Assembly: GCF_023500045.1 (NCBI RefSeq)
Contig: NZ_JAMCOF010000007.1
Coordinates: forward strand, 1 to 64,000
Length of the DNA: 64,000 nucleotides
Origin: Bartonella bilalgolemi
Lineage (GTDB): Bacteria > Pseudomonadota > Alphaproteobacteria > Rhizobiales > Rhizobiaceae
Direction of reading: 5' to 3'
Position 1 is the stretch's first letter. Each line of letters starts with the position of its first letter. The notes beneath the pieces were generated by a model. The model saw nothing but the letters and a program-made list of their open reading frames with translations, searched no databases and was not told where the DNA came from. Positions 38,591-48,941 of the stretch are shown piece by piece. Both the position numbers and the translations under genes were made by a program.

Positions 38591-39883
38591 TTACCAACGT
38601 TGTTCAAACCGTCGGCGCAAAAGAACAGCTGAAATATTCATAAAAATAAGAAAAATCATTAATATAATAATAGCACCTGATGTCTTCTCAACAAAAGAAC
38701 GTTCTGCTTCACTTGCCCACATAAAAATTTGAACAGGCAAAGCTGTTGCTGGATCCATTGGTGTCACAGGAATATCTACAATAAAAGCAACCATCCCAAT
38801 CAAAAGCAAAGGTGCTGTTTCACCTAAAGCTTGAGCCAAACCAATAATTGTACCTGTCAAAATACCAGGAGCGGCTAAAGGAATAACATGATGAAAAACC
38901 ATCTGCGTCTTCGATGCACCTAATCCTAAAGCTCCTGCACGAATAGAGAATGGAACAGCTCGTAAAGCAGAACGCGTAGCAATAATAATTGTTGGTAACG
39001 TCATAAGAGCTAAAACAAGCCCTCCAACAAAAGATGCTGAACGCGGCATTCCCATAAAATTGATAAAAACAGAAAGCCCTAAAAGACCAAAAACAATCGA
39101 AGGAACAGCAGCAAGATTATTAATATTAATCTCAATAAAATCTGTAAATTTGTTTTTTCGTGCATATTCTTCAAGATAAAGAGCTGTCGCTATCCCTATT
39201 GGCAATGAAATTACTAAAACAATAATCGTCATATAAAAAGAACCAATCATTGCGACACCTAATCCCGAAGTCTCAGGACGACTCGATGCACCAAATGTAA
39301 AAAAATGACGATTGAAAGTCTTATAAAGAGTACCGTCATTAATTAAATATTTCATCCATTTTATCTGTTGATCAGAAATTTTACGATTTTTTTCTGGTAC
39401 ATGTAAATCAATTTGCCCTTTATAGGCTGAATCAATGTCTGATGCTGCTAAAACTTTAACTTTTTGCGTCGTCCCAATTAAGTTTGGATTTTTTATCACT
39501 ATATCACGCAACTGAACGCGAACGCTCTGAGAAAACATACGGTTAACATCACGCATAGATATCTGATCATTGTGATCTACCCCAAGTTTTTTCGCCAAAG
39601 CATTCCGTACAAGAAGTGGGTAATTAGCAGTTATCAATATTTTTGGATCACTCTTACGATGACCACTAGGGTCAATCACTTTTTCATCCAAATAAACCGA
39701 CAAAATCATCTCGCTTTGAAAAAAAGCTGTATAACCTTGACTAACAATAGACCATAAAAGAACTGCCAAAAAAAACAAACTAATAAAGATAGCACTTAAA
39801 CCATAAGCGCGAAAACGACGCTCAGCTCGATAACGACCTTTGAGACCAATATTACGACGATGCGAAAAAAAAACTTCACTCAT
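38591..39883 (-). CDS. pstA: Phosphate ABC transporter permease PstA
   Basis: A 430-residue permease, longer than E. coli PstA because of a large domain between the first membrane segment and the channel (about 60-200), as in Rhizobiales. The BPD_transp_1 core begins at [20 protein letters not shown]. The ATPase-coupling loop has [20 protein letters not shown], and the strongly conserved [12 protein letters not shown] is intact. Its start overlaps the pstC stop by four bases. Confidence 0.93.
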   Translation of the reverse strand: MSEVFFSHRRNIGLKGRYRAERRFRAYGLSAIFISLFFLAVLLWSIVSQGYTAFFQSEMILSVYLDEKVIDPSGHRKSDPKILITANYPLLVRNALAKKLGVDHNDQISMRDVNRMFSQSVRVQLRDIVIKNPNLIGTTQKVKVLAASDIDSAYKGQIDLHVPEKNRKISDQQIKWMKYLINDGTLYKTFNRHFFTFGASSRPETSGLGVAMIGSFYMTIIVLVISLPIGIATALYLEEYARKNKFTDFIEININNLAAVPSIVFGLLGLSVFINFMGMPRSASFVGGLVLALMTLPTIIIATRSALRAVPFSIRAGALGLGASKTQMVFHHVIPLAAPGILTGTIIGLAQALGETAPLLLIGMVAFIVDIPVTPMDPATALPVQIFMWASEAERSFVEKTSGAIIILMIFLIFMNISAVLLRRRFEQRW

Positions 39884-41340
39884 TCATATCGTTCCTGATA
39901 TTTACGCACTATATAAAGAGCTAGAATATTCATTAAAAGAGTCAAAATAAAAAGCGTCATCCCCAACGCAAAAGCTACAAGTGTTTGTGGAGAATTAAAC
40001 TCAAAATCACCCGTTAATTGATTAACAATTTTAACCGTCATTGTAGTCATCGCTTCAAATGGATTAAAAGTAAAATTTGCTGCAACACCGGCCGCTAACA
40101 CCACAATCATTGTCTCTCCAATCGCACGTGATGCTGTCAACAGAAGTGCTCCTATAATCCCAGGAAGTGCAGCTGGTAGAACTACTTTTTTAATTGTTTC
40201 AGATTGTGTTGCTCCTAAACCATAAGAACCTTCACGTAAAAAACGTGGAACAGCAGTAATGATATCATCTGACAAAGATGAAACAAAAGGAATCAACATA
40301 ATTCCCATGACAATACCAGCTGTCAAAACACTTTGAGCCATAATAAAACTAATCCCACCAGAAAGAGACAGTGAAAGATTATGTAGAAAAGGCCCAACAA
40401 TTTTCAAAGCAAAAAAACCGTATACAATAGTTGGAATGCCAGCAAGTACTTCTAATAATGGTTTCACAATCGACCGTAATCGAGTTGAAGCATATTCAGC
40501 CATATAAAGAGCAGAAAATAACCCAATAGGTACAGCAAAAAGCATAGCGACAAAAGCGATATAAAGTGTACCAGCTAATAGCGGTATTAAACCAAATTGT
40601 CCCACACTATTGTCTGCATTATTCATTGAAAAACGAGGATCCCATACTGTTCCAAAAAAGAAATTTGAAAATGATACAGATTGAAAAAAATTCATTGTTT
40701 GAAAGAACATAGAAAGCGCAATACCAACTGTTATTAAAATAGCAATTGTAGATGCACAAACCAATCCAATAACAATCAAGCGCTCAACTTTATTACGGGC
40801 ACGTTGGCGCGGAGAAACTTGCATAATACCAAAAATAAAACAGCAAAGTGTAATAATAAAAAACAAAATATGACCAATAAATTGCAATTTATCATAAAAA
40901 AAGTGCCATAACTCTGCAACTTTCAACATGTAATCCGGCACTATTAAAGGCAAAACAAACCCTTGCGCTAATAATTGGTTTCTCATACTCTCATATACAG
41001 TAGCAGTAAGAGCTCCTTGAAAGTGAGGTATCATTTTGCTTAACCTGCCGATAAGTCTACGATTATCTATTTCTGTCGTAGGCACCATATATGCTTCTAG
41101 TTCTCGTGAAACAATATATTCCAAATAAGCAGAACTACCACCATTCCAAAAAATTAAAAAAATCAGAGCTGGAATAATAGTTATTAAAAATGTCCACCAA
41201 CCATAATAATGTGCACGAGAATGCATCTTAAATCCTGAACGTTCAAAGAAACGAGCTCGCATATAAGAAATGCAAAAGCCAACAATACTAAAAATCAACA
41301 AGAGAAAAATAATGAAAGAAACAGGCATCTTATTTTTCAA
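39880..41340 (-). CDS. pstC: Phosphate ABC transporter permease PstC
   Basis: A 486-residue permease with two N-terminal membrane segments, a hydrophilic insertion, and the transporter core from about residue 260. LAGTLYIAFVAMLFAVPIGL, the coupling-loop segment GSYGLGATQSETIKKVVLP, and ASRAIGETMIVVLAAG mark the family. It pairs with PstA to form the phosphate channel. Confidence 0.93.
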   Translation of the reverse strand: MKNKMPVSFIIFLLLIFSIVGFCISYMRARFFERSGFKMHSRAHYYGWWTFLITIIPALIFLIFWNGGSSAYLEYIVSRELEAYMVPTTEIDNRRLIGRLSKMIPHFQGALTATVYESMRNQLLAQGFVLPLIVPDYMLKVAELWHFFYDKLQFIGHILFFIITLCCFIFGIMQVSPRQRARNKVERLIVIGLVCASTIAILITVGIALSMFFQTMNFFQSVSFSNFFFGTVWDPRFSMNNADNSVGQFGLIPLLAGTLYIAFVAMLFAVPIGLFSALYMAEYASTRLRSIVKPLLEVLAGIPTIVYGFFALKIVGPFLHNLSLSLSGGISFIMAQSVLTAGIVMGIMLIPFVSSLSDDIITAVPRFLREGSYGLGATQSETIKKVVLPAALPGIIGALLLTASRAIGETMIVVLAAGVAANFTFNPFEAMTTMTVKIVNQLTGDFEFNSPQTLVAFALGMTLFILTLLMNILALYIVRKYQERYE

Positions 41341-41387
41341 TTTCTATAAAAAAACATAAAAGAATTTCACATCATCAACGCAGAAAA

Positions 41388-42434
41388 TTATTGCAAGACC
41401 ATGACTTTGCCAGAAGAAAAAGCATCTCGTTGCACCTGTCTTGCTCTTTCAGAAATAGGAACTAAGCCGTATTCAGCTAATGGACTATGTAAACCAATCA
41501 TTTGATCAGAAAGAAACAAATCAATATATTCCTGCATACCTGGAACAATGTTTAAATGCAATTTCTTAACATAAAAAAACAATGGGCGTGAAATCAAATA
41601 TGAGCCATCAGAAATTGTTTCGACACTTGGATAAATACCATTAATAGATGCAACCTTAAGTTTATCTGCATTGTTTTCATAAAAAGACAAATCAAAAACA
41701 CCAATCCCTGTTTTACCAGAAGTAAGACGAGCAAATGTCTCAGAATAATCACCATCAATATCAATAGCTTTCCCATCTTTACGGACAGCAATACAAGCAG
41801 CATTAATGGCCTTATCACTCATTCCCAAAGCCTTCATCTGCTCAACCGCACCACTGGCTTTACAACCAACAGCAAGCACCTTTTCTTCAAAAACTTCACG
41901 AGTTCCATGCTTTTCGCCAGGAATATAAGCTGTAATTGTCCAATCAGGAAGATCACTATTGACTGCACTCCATTTCATAAATTCATTTGGTTGCAATTTT
42001 CCATCAACAATAACCTGCGCAGCTAATGCTCTGTAAAAATCTACTGGTTGTAATTTCCAATCAGGACCATTGATATCTGTTGCAAAAACAATACCATCAT
42101 ACCCAATACGCATTTCTTCAATATCCTTTACGCCAGTATTAAAACAAGATCGTAATTCATCTGGCTTCATTGCCCGCGAAGTATGAACAATATCAACTGT
42201 ATTATTACCAATACCACGACAGAATTCCTTAATACCAGCTCCTGAACCTCCGGATTCAATAATAGGAACTTTAAAATTAGAGTATATTTCTCCAAAAATC
42301 TCAGCAACAATTTTCCCATAAGGCAAAACCGTCGATGAACCTACAATATGAACTCGATTGCGAGCATAACTAATATCAATCAATAATATAATAGAGAAAA
42401 CAAAACCTATTCCAATTGATAATAATTTGCTCAT
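41388..42434 (-). CDS. pstS: Periplasmic phosphate-binding protein PstS
   Basis: A 348-residue binding protein with a signal peptide (about 1-24, ending SYA). The phosphate-contacting GSSTVLPYGKIVAE near the mature N-terminus, GGSGAGIKEFC and the DIVHTSRAMKPDE segment define it. PstS delivers phosphate to PstCA-PstB. It is the first gene of the operon. I found no canonical Pho box in the 95 bases between it and gshB. Confidence 0.93.
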   Translation of the reverse strand: MSKLLSIGIGFVFSIILLIDISYARNRVHIVGSSTVLPYGKIVAEIFGEIYSNFKVPIIESGGSGAGIKEFCRGIGNNTVDIVHTSRAMKPDELRSCFNTGVKDIEEMRIGYDGIVFATDINGPDWKLQPVDFYRALAAQVIVDGKLQPNEFMKWSAVNSDLPDWTITAYIPGEKHGTREVFEEKVLAVGCKASGAVEQMKALGMSDKAINAACIAVRKDGKAIDIDGDYSETFARLTSGKTGIGVFDLSFYENNADKLKVASINGIYPSVETISDGSYLISRPLFFYVKKLHLNIVPGMQEYIDLFLSDQMIGLHSPLAEYGLVPISERARQVQRDAFSSGKVMVLQ

Positions 42435-42529
42435 CTATAATTCCTTTAAATTTAATTCACATCAATCGTATGATAAATAAAAAATGACGTTTACAATTCT
42501 TTTTATAATAAAGTATGTTTTAGTCATCT

Positions 42530-43468
42530 TTAATTTAAACGTTTAAGTTCAACAATGTCCCAAAAAAGAGAAGCTATATCTGCACCTCCAAAGCGTTTAA
42601 TTTCACGAATGCCTGTAGGAGATGTAACATTGATTTCAGTTATATAGTCTCCAATCACATCAATTCCTACGAGAAGCAAACCACGTTTTTTCAAAGATGG
42701 GCCAATACGTGCACAAATTTCATAATCACGTTCTGTCAAATCAATACATTCTACGCGCCCTCCAACATGAATATTAGAACGAACATCAGTAGCTATAGGA
42801 ATCCGATTAATTGCCCCAACCGGTTCACCATCAAGCAAAATAATTCGTTTATCTCCTTCTCGTATGCTCTCTAAATAACGCTGCACAATAAAAGGTTCTT
42901 TATAACTTTTTTCAAACATTTCGATAAGTGAGGCGAAATTGCGATCATCGTTTTTTAAATGAAAGACACCTATCCCTCCATTTCCATAAAGTGGCTTAAT
43001 AATGATATCACCAAACATAGATCTAAATGCCTTTATTTCTTCAATATCCTTTGTAATGAGTGTTTCTGGCATCAAATCAAAAAATTCAGTAACAAAAATC
43101 TTTTCCGGGCTATTACGCACCCATACCGGATCGTTCACAATTAGTGTCTTAGGATGAATACGTTCTAAAAAATGAGTAGTGGTAATATAATTCATATCAA
43201 AAGGAGGATCTTGTCGTAACAGAACTACGTCCATATCTACCAATTCTGTGCGCACAGACTCACCTAATTGATAGTGACATCCTTCTTCATCACGCACAGT
43301 CAGTGGTTCTAACCGTGCAATCACACACCCATTGTGTATAAATAAGCGGTCCGGTGTATAATGGAATAGAGAATGTCCACGTTCTTGAGCGGCCAAAGCA
43401 AGTGCAAACGTAGTATCTCCCTGAATTTTAAGAGTCGCAATGTGATCCATCTGAATAGCAATTTTCAT
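42530..43468 (-). CDS. gshB: Glutathione synthetase
   Basis: A 312-residue ATP-grasp enzyme that joins gamma-glutamylcysteine to glycine. Diagnostic segments are [46 protein letters not shown] (ATP-binding), [19 protein letters not shown] and [20 protein letters not shown]. The start ([10 protein letters not shown]) is well placed. It is divergent from the moeB-like gene. It could be cotranscribed with pstSCAB-phoU downstream, with a 95-base gap. Confidence 0.95.
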   Translation of the reverse strand: MKIAIQMDHIATLKIQGDTTFALALAAQERGHSLFHYTPDRLFIHNGCVIARLEPLTVRDEEGCHYQLGESVRTELVDMDVVLLRQDPPFDMNYITTTHFLERIHPKTLIVNDPVWVRNSPEKIFVTEFFDLMPETLITKDIEEIKAFRSMFGDIIIKPLYGNGGIGVFHLKNDDRNFASLIEMFEKSYKEPFIVQRYLESIREGDKRIILLDGEPVGAINRIPIATDVRSNIHVGGRVECIDLTERDYEICARIGPSLKKRGLLLVGIDVIGDYITEINVTSPTGIREIKRFGGADIASLFWDIVELKRLN

Positions 43469-43556
43469 TAATAAATCCTCCTACCGCTGAATGCGAACTA
43501 GTCAAGAAAACATAAACTTATTAAATAGTAAAAGAAACTATGACAAGAGAGAGCCT

Positions 43557-44345
43557 ATGATAAAAGAAGTTGATGAAAAATTAAGTAAAGAGGAAATTGA
43601 ACGCTACGCACGCCATATCATCCTGCCTGAAATTGGTGGAATAGGACAACAAAAGCTTAAAGCTGCACGTGTTCTTGTCATTGGTGTAGGTGGTCTTGGA
43701 ACTCCTGTCTTACTCTATCTTGCTGCAGCAGGCATTGGAACTATTGGAATTGTTGATGATGACATTGTTTCATTATCCAATTTACAACGCCAAGTTATTC
43801 ACAACACAAATACAATTAACCAATACAAAACCATCAGTGCAGAAACAACAATAAAAGCAATAAACCCTCATGTTAAAGTTGAAAGATACAACATTCGATT
43901 AAATGAAAGCAATGTGGATCAACTACTTAACGCCTATCACATCATTATTGATGGCAGCGATAATTTTGCCACGCACTATCTCCTTGCAGATCATGCTGCC
44001 CAATGTGCAAAGCCTTTAATAAGTGGAGCTATACACCGATTCAAAGGTTCACTAACAGTACTTATGCCTTATAAAGATAATAATCCACACTATCGAGATT
44101 TATTTCCTAATCCCCCACCTCTAGGTACTACACCGGCATGTGCTGAAATTGGTATCATCGGTGCCTTGCCTGGAGTTATCGGCACATTACAAGCAATGGA
44201 AACAATTAAATTGATCACAAATATTGGTGAACTTTTAGTGGGAAAGCTCCTCCTTTATAACGGATTGTTAGCACAATTTGATATAATTTCCTATAAACGA
44301 TCAGCTTCTAGCGCAAATGCAGCAGACATCAAAGTTTGCGTATAA
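43557..44345 (+). CDS. moeB: MoeB/ThiF-type adenylyltransferase (E1-like)
   Basis: A 262-residue HesA/MoeB/ThiF enzyme from the ATG at 43557, which has GAGAGAG six bases upstream (the frame is open to 43491). The N-terminal EEIERYARHIILPEIGGIGQ, the Rossmann loop VIGVGGLGTPVL, DIVSLSNLQRQ, DGSDNFATHYL and CAEIGIIGALPGVIG are family marks. It adenylates the C-terminus of MoaD- or ThiS-like sulfur carriers. The usual zinc-binding cysteines are not apparent (YRDLFP where MoeB has YRCLFP). The 3' end overlaps yejF on the other strand by 55 bases. Confidence 0.85.
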   Translation: MIKEVDEKLSKEEIERYARHIILPEIGGIGQQKLKAARVLVIGVGGLGTPVLLYLAAAGIGTIGIVDDDIVSLSNLQRQVIHNTNTINQYKTISAETTIKAINPHVKVERYNIRLNESNVDQLLNAYHIIIDGSDNFATHYLLADHAAQCAKPLISGAIHRFKGSLTVLMPYKDNNPHYRDLFPNPPPLGTTPACAEIGIIGALPGVIGTLQAMETIKLITNIGELLVGKLLLYNGLLAQFDIISYKRSASSANAADIKVCV

Positions 44346-45901
44346 GGATTTTCGGGACAAGAAAAAATACGATCAGCAGAACTATATTCAACTATTTTGC
44401 CATGATGCATAACGATTACTTCATGTGCAAGCGCTTTAACAATTTTTAAATCATGACTAATGAACAGATAACTTAAATGATATTTTAGTTGCAAATAACG
44501 TAAAAGATTAACAATTTGTGCCTGCGCACTCATATCAAGAGATGACGTTGGTTCATCAAGCACAATAAGGCGTGGTTTAAGAATAATTGCACGTGCAAGG
44601 GCAATCCGCTGTCTCTGTCCACCAGAAAACTCATGAGGATAACGAAAACGGGTCGTAGGATCGAGATCAACTTCACACAAAACTTCAATCACACGAGCAT
44701 TACGCTCAGAATAAGAAAGCTTAGGTTCATGAATTGATAACCCTTCAGCAATAATTTCACCGATAGACATACGTGGAGAAAGTGAACTAAAAGGATCTTG
44801 AAAAACAATTTGGATGTGACGACGCAAAGAACGCATCTGCTTAAAATTAAAATTGCTTATATCAATACCATCAAAAATAATTTGACCTTTAGAAGAAAGC
44901 ATTCGTGTTAATGCGAAGCCTAATGTTGTTTTTCCTGACCCCGATTCTCCTACAACGCCAAGCGTTTGGCCAGAACGAATTATAACATCAATATCCTGAA
45001 CAGCTTTTACATAATCAACCGTTTGTCGAAACAATCCTTTTTTTATTGGAAACCAAACTCGTATTTTTTGACCTTGCATCAAAACAGGTGCGTTATCATC
45101 AACTTGAAGAGGATGATTCTTAGGCTCTGCTGCTAATAATTGCTTGGTATAAGGATGTTGAGGATTTTTAAAAATTTCATTTGTTAAACCACTTTCAACA
45201 ATTTTTCCCTCCTTCATAACGTAGACACGATCTGCAATACGACGCACAATAGCCAAATTATGCGTAATAAAAAGCATTGACATTTTATGATGTTTTTTAA
45301 GCTGTATTAATAGCTCAAGAATTTGTGCTTGAACAGTTACATCAAGTGCAGTTGTTGGCTCATCAGCAATCAATAATTTTGGATTATTCGCAAGTGCCAT
45401 TGCAATCATCACACGTTGTCGTTGACCACCTGATAATTGATGAGGAAATGAATCTAAACGTTTTTGTGGTTCACAAATACCTACTTTTTTCAGTAAATCA
45501 ATAATATGCATGCGTAACAGTTTATCAGAAATAACTGAATGCATCTTAAGGACTTCACCTATTTGACGTTCTACAGTATGTAAAGGATTAAGAGAGATCA
45601 TCGGCTCTTGAAAAATCATGGCAATATCTTTGCCACGAATTTTACGCAAATCCTCTTCTTTCAACTTCATTAAATCTTTATTATTAAAGAGAATTTCACC
45701 CGATTGATCAAGCCTTTTTAAAAAAGATAATAATTGCAAAATAGATAGTGCTGTTATTGATTTTCCTGAACCTGATTCTCCAACAAAAGCGACTGTTTCT
45801 CCTTCCTGAATATCAAAAGAAATCTGTTTAAGAATATATTTTTTTGTCTCTGCCTGACGAAATACAACCGAGAGATCACGTACTGAAAGCAATTTTGTCA
45901 T
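44291..45901 (-). CDS. yejF: Peptide ABC transporter ATPase YejF (two fused ATPase domains)
   Basis: A 536-residue protein with two complete ABC cassettes. Domain 1 has GESGSGKSIT and LSGGQRQRVMIAMA. Domain 2 has GESGSGKTTLGF and FSGGQRQRIALARA. This tandem layout with the neighbouring permeases identifies YejF of the YejABEF (microcin C/peptide) importer. Its ATG overlaps the yejE stop by one base (TAATG). The C-terminus ends on the other strand inside the moeB-like gene. Confidence 0.92.
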   Translation of the reverse strand: MTKLLSVRDLSVVFRQAETKKYILKQISFDIQEGETVAFVGESGSGKSITALSILQLLSFLKRLDQSGEILFNNKDLMKLKEEDLRKIRGKDIAMIFQEPMISLNPLHTVERQIGEVLKMHSVISDKLLRMHIIDLLKKVGICEPQKRLDSFPHQLSGGQRQRVMIAMALANNPKLLIADEPTTALDVTVQAQILELLIQLKKHHKMSMLFITHNLAIVRRIADRVYVMKEGKIVESGLTNEIFKNPQHPYTKQLLAAEPKNHPLQVDDNAPVLMQGQKIRVWFPIKKGLFRQTVDYVKAVQDIDVIIRSGQTLGVVGESGSGKTTLGFALTRMLSSKGQIIFDGIDISNFNFKQMRSLRRHIQIVFQDPFSSLSPRMSIGEIIAEGLSIHEPKLSYSERNARVIEVLCEVDLDPTTRFRYPHEFSGGQRQRIALARAIILKPRLIVLDEPTSSLDMSAQAQIVNLLRYLQLKYHLSYLFISHDLKIVKALAHEVIVMHHGKIVEYSSADRIFSCPENPYTQTLMSAAFALEADRL

Positions 45902-47040
45902 TATTGTATTTTTCTCGGATCAAAAGCATCGCGAGCTGCCTCGCCAATAAATGCCAGCAATGACAATATCACAGCAATAACAACAAAACCTGTAATACCA
46001 ATCCAAGGGGCATTTAAATTAGAAGTAGCTTGCCGCATCACTTCTCCTAAAGAAGCATAACCAGGAGGAAGACCAAAGCCTAAATAATCAAGCGATGTCA
46101 ACAATGAAATCCCTGATGTCAATAAAAACGGCAAATAAGTTAAAGCAGCAACCATAGCATTAGGCAATAAATGACGCATCATAATGATTCTATTAGGAAC
46201 ACCTAATGCACGTGCAGCACTAATATAGGTAAAATTTCTTGCTCGCAAAAATTCCGCACGTACTACGCCAACCAATACTACCCATTGAAAAAGCAACATA
46301 ACACCTAATAGCATCCAAAAGCCCTGTGCTAAAACTGCAGCCATAATGATCACTAAATAAAGTGATGGTACAGACGACCATATTTCAATCAAACGCTGAC
46401 AAATTAAATCGATCCAACCACCAAAATAACCCTGAACTGCACCAACTATAATCCCTATAATTGCAGAAATAGCTGTTAAAAGAATACTAAAAATTATTGA
46501 TACACGAAAACCATATAAAACCCGCGCAAAAATATCACGTGTTAGATCATCCGTTCCAAGCCAATTCCAATGATTAACGTTACATTCTGGATGAGCATTT
46601 CCCTGTGCATAACCAACACAACGCTCTTCTTTATTTTGGAGCCAAAAAGGAGGAGATAATGCTAAAGCTTTGTTCCCTACTATCGTACTATAAGAATAAC
46701 GGACCGGTGGCCAAAATGCCCAACCATATTGGGCTATTTCACTTTGGATTAAAGGATCACGAAAATCCGCCTTAGCTAAATTGCCACCAAATTTTTCATC
46801 AGGATAATCAAAAAAAATAGGAAAAAGAAGCTCTTTTTTATAAGACACAATAATCGGACGATCATTAGCAATAAATTCTGCAGCAAAAGAACAAATACAT
46901 AAAAATAAAAAGAGCCACAACGACCACCAACCACGACGATTCTGTTTAAAACTGTGCCAACGCCGCACATTTAATGGAGAAAAGAAAGTCGACCGTTTCA
47001 ATTTATCATCACACAATCTATTACCTCTTTCCTTTTCCAT
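45901..47040 (-). CDS. yejE: Peptide ABC transporter permease YejE
   Basis: A 379-residue DppC-type permease. RRWHSFKQNRRGWWSLWLF opens the membrane part; the periplasmic region has HWNWLGTDDLTRDIFARVLYGFR. The coupling loop AARALGVPNRIIMMRHLLPN and the C-terminal GEAARDAFDPRK are typical. It forms the channel with YejB and is coupled to both neighbours by TAATG overlaps. Confidence 0.92.
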   Translation of the reverse strand: MEKERGNRLCDDKLKRSTFFSPLNVRRWHSFKQNRRGWWSLWLFLFLCICSFAAEFIANDRPIIVSYKKELLFPIFFDYPDEKFGGNLAKADFRDPLIQSEIAQYGWAFWPPVRYSYSTIVGNKALALSPPFWLQNKEERCVGYAQGNAHPECNVNHWNWLGTDDLTRDIFARVLYGFRVSIIFSILLTAISAIIGIIVGAVQGYFGGWIDLICQRLIEIWSSVPSLYLVIIMAAVLAQGFWMLLGVMLLFQWVVLVGVVRAEFLRARNFTYISAARALGVPNRIIMMRHLLPNAMVAALTYLPFLLTSGISLLTSLDYLGFGLPPGYASLGEVMRQATSNLNAPWIGITGFVVIAVILSLLAFIGEAARDAFDPRKIQ

Positions 47041-48161
47041 TATAAATCCTTTTTATCAAAGTCAATACGTGGATCCACCATCATATAAACAACATCAGAA
47101 ATAAGGTTTATAATAAGACCAATTAACGAAAAAATATAAAGAGAAGCAAATACAACAGCATAATCGCGATTAACAATAGATGTATAACTTAAAAGTCCTA
47201 TACCATTTAATGAATAGAGCATTTCAATTAATAAAGATCCACTAAAAAATGCCCCCATAAAAGTCGCAGGAAAACAAGCTATGACAACTAAAATCGCATT
47301 ACGAAATACGTGGACATAAAGAACTGATCGCTCACTTAAACCTTTAGCGCGAGCTGTAATAACATATTGCTGGCGAATTTCTTCCAGAAAACAGTTTTTT
47401 GTCAATAATGTCGTTGTCGCAAAAGAAGAAATGACCATCGCCGTCAATGGTAAAACCAAATGATGTAAATAATCCAATATCTTTGCTCCAAAAGATAATG
47501 AATCAAAATTATCAGAAGTTAAATGATTCAATGGGAACCAATCAAAAAATGATCCTCCAGCAAAAAAAACCATTAAAAAAATCCCAAAAAGAAAACTTGG
47601 AATTGCATAGCCAATAACAATAACAGTACTTGTCCATGCATCAAAGATAGATCCTTCCCTGATCGCTTTACGGATTCCCAATGGGATAGAAATAGCGTAA
47701 GAAATTAATAAATGCCAGAAGCCAAGAGAAAGAGACACAGGTAATGCATCTTTAATAAGATCAATAACTAAACGCCCCTGTATATAAGACTCCCCAAAAT
47801 CAAAACGCATATAACGACTAAGCATTGTTAAATAACGTTCCAAAGGAGGCTTATCAAAACCGAATTGTTTTTCAAGTTTGACAATAAATTCTGGATCCAA
47901 TCCCTGTGCACCACGATATTGAGAAGACCCAGACGACAATGATCCGACATGAGTACTATCAGCAATAACATCAGAAGACAAATTAAAATCTCCACTACCA
48001 GCTATGCGTCCTATAGCGTCCCCCCCTGTTCCTTGTAATTGAGCAATAATATTTTCAATAGGCCCACCTGGAGTAAATTGAACAATGATAAATGTCATTG
48101 TTAAAATACCAATAAGTGTTGGTATAATTAGAAGAAAACGCCGTATAATATAGGTTGCCAT
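47040..48161 (-). CDS. yejB: Peptide ABC transporter permease YejB
   Basis: A 373-residue DppB-type permease. The start MATYIIRRFLLIIPTLIGIL, the large periplasmic insertion (about 40-130) typical of YejB, PLERYLTMLSRYMRFDFGESY, and the coupling loop TARAKGLSERSVLYVHVFRN are visible. It is the first gene of yejBEF. The solute-binding yejA gene, normally first in the operon, is not here: the next gene upstream is a cytochrome c. Confidence 0.92.
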   Translation of the reverse strand: MATYIIRRFLLIIPTLIGILTMTFIIVQFTPGGPIENIIAQLQGTGGDAIGRIAGSGDFNLSSDVIADSTHVGSLSSGSSQYRGAQGLDPEFIVKLEKQFGFDKPPLERYLTMLSRYMRFDFGESYIQGRLVIDLIKDALPVSLSLGFWHLLISYAISIPLGIRKAIREGSIFDAWTSTVIVIGYAIPSFLFGIFLMVFFAGGSFFDWFPLNHLTSDNFDSLSFGAKILDYLHHLVLPLTAMVISSFATTTLLTKNCFLEEIRQQYVITARAKGLSERSVLYVHVFRNAILVVIACFPATFMGAFFSGSLLIEMLYSLNGIGLLSYTSIVNRDYAVVFASLYIFSLIGLIINLISDVVYMMVDPRIDFDKKDL

Positions 48162-48284
48162 TTATTTATTTTCCCTTTCAATAACAACATATCATATCAT
48201 TTAAATGACGCCTCAATAATAATTTTGATAAATTCAAAAAACAAAATTACAAATAAAATCTAGCCATATGTTTTTTAATATAAA

Positions 48285-48830
48285 CTAATCTTGTTCATCA
48301 TCCTCTGGTAGAGGGATAGAATAATCAGATAAACTACGCAAATAAAGTAAAAGATCAGCACGATCTTGATCATTGTTAATCCCACGAAAAGACATAATTG
48401 TTCCCGGAAATGCTTGACGTGGTGATTGAATATAACGATCCAAAGTAAAAAAATCCCATTTTTTATCAGAATTCGCACGCAACACTTTTGAATAAGAAAA
48501 ATTTTTTACACTTGCAAAAGGACGGTCAACAATTTCCCAGAGTGACGGACCAACACGATTAGATCCACCACGTTTAGAAGTATGACAGATTGCACACTGA
48601 CGAAAAATCTTCCGTCCGTTTTCAAGATTTCCTTGTTTAAGAAGATCACTCAACAATAAAGATTCACCAGATATATTTTGTGTTTCTTTAAACATTTCAT
48701 TATCGGTAATTTTATAAGAATGTTGGACCGAAGCATCATAAATCATATCGCTGATAGTGAAAATGCCCACTAAAATAATCAACAAAAATAAACACGCACA
48801 AATTAAATAAACGAAAGTCGATCGATTCAT
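48285..48830 (-). CDS. Membrane-anchored cytochrome c (CycM-like)
   Basis: A 181-residue protein with an uncleaved N-terminal membrane anchor (about 6-28) and one class I cytochrome c domain. The heme-binding CAICH is at residues 79-83, and the sixth ligand Met146 is in PGTIMSFRG. This matches the CycM/c552 type that carries electrons between the bc1 complex and terminal oxidases in alphaproteobacteria. It is divergent from kdsB. Confidence 0.85.
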   Translation of the reverse strand: MNRSTFVYLICACLFLLIILVGIFTISDMIYDASVQHSYKITDNEMFKETQNISGESLLLSDLLKQGNLENGRKIFRQCAICHTSKRGGSNRVGPSLWEIVDRPFASVKNFSYSKVLRANSDKKWDFFTLDRYIQSPRQAFPGTIMSFRGINNDQDRADLLLYLRSLSDYSIPLPEDDEQD

Positions 48831-48941
48831 AAAATTTAAACTTTCATATTTTTATATTATTTTCAGTATAGTTCTTTGCAGTTCTTTCCCTTATTAAGGT
48901 ATAAGGTTATAAATTAAGTACACATTCTTTGGAATTCTGCA

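Noticed and set aside
42435-42529. Possible Pho box before pstS (two TCAT-containing half-sites on the minus strand)
   Set aside because: The half-sites are about 14 bases apart, not the 11-base period of a Pho box, and match the consensus poorly.
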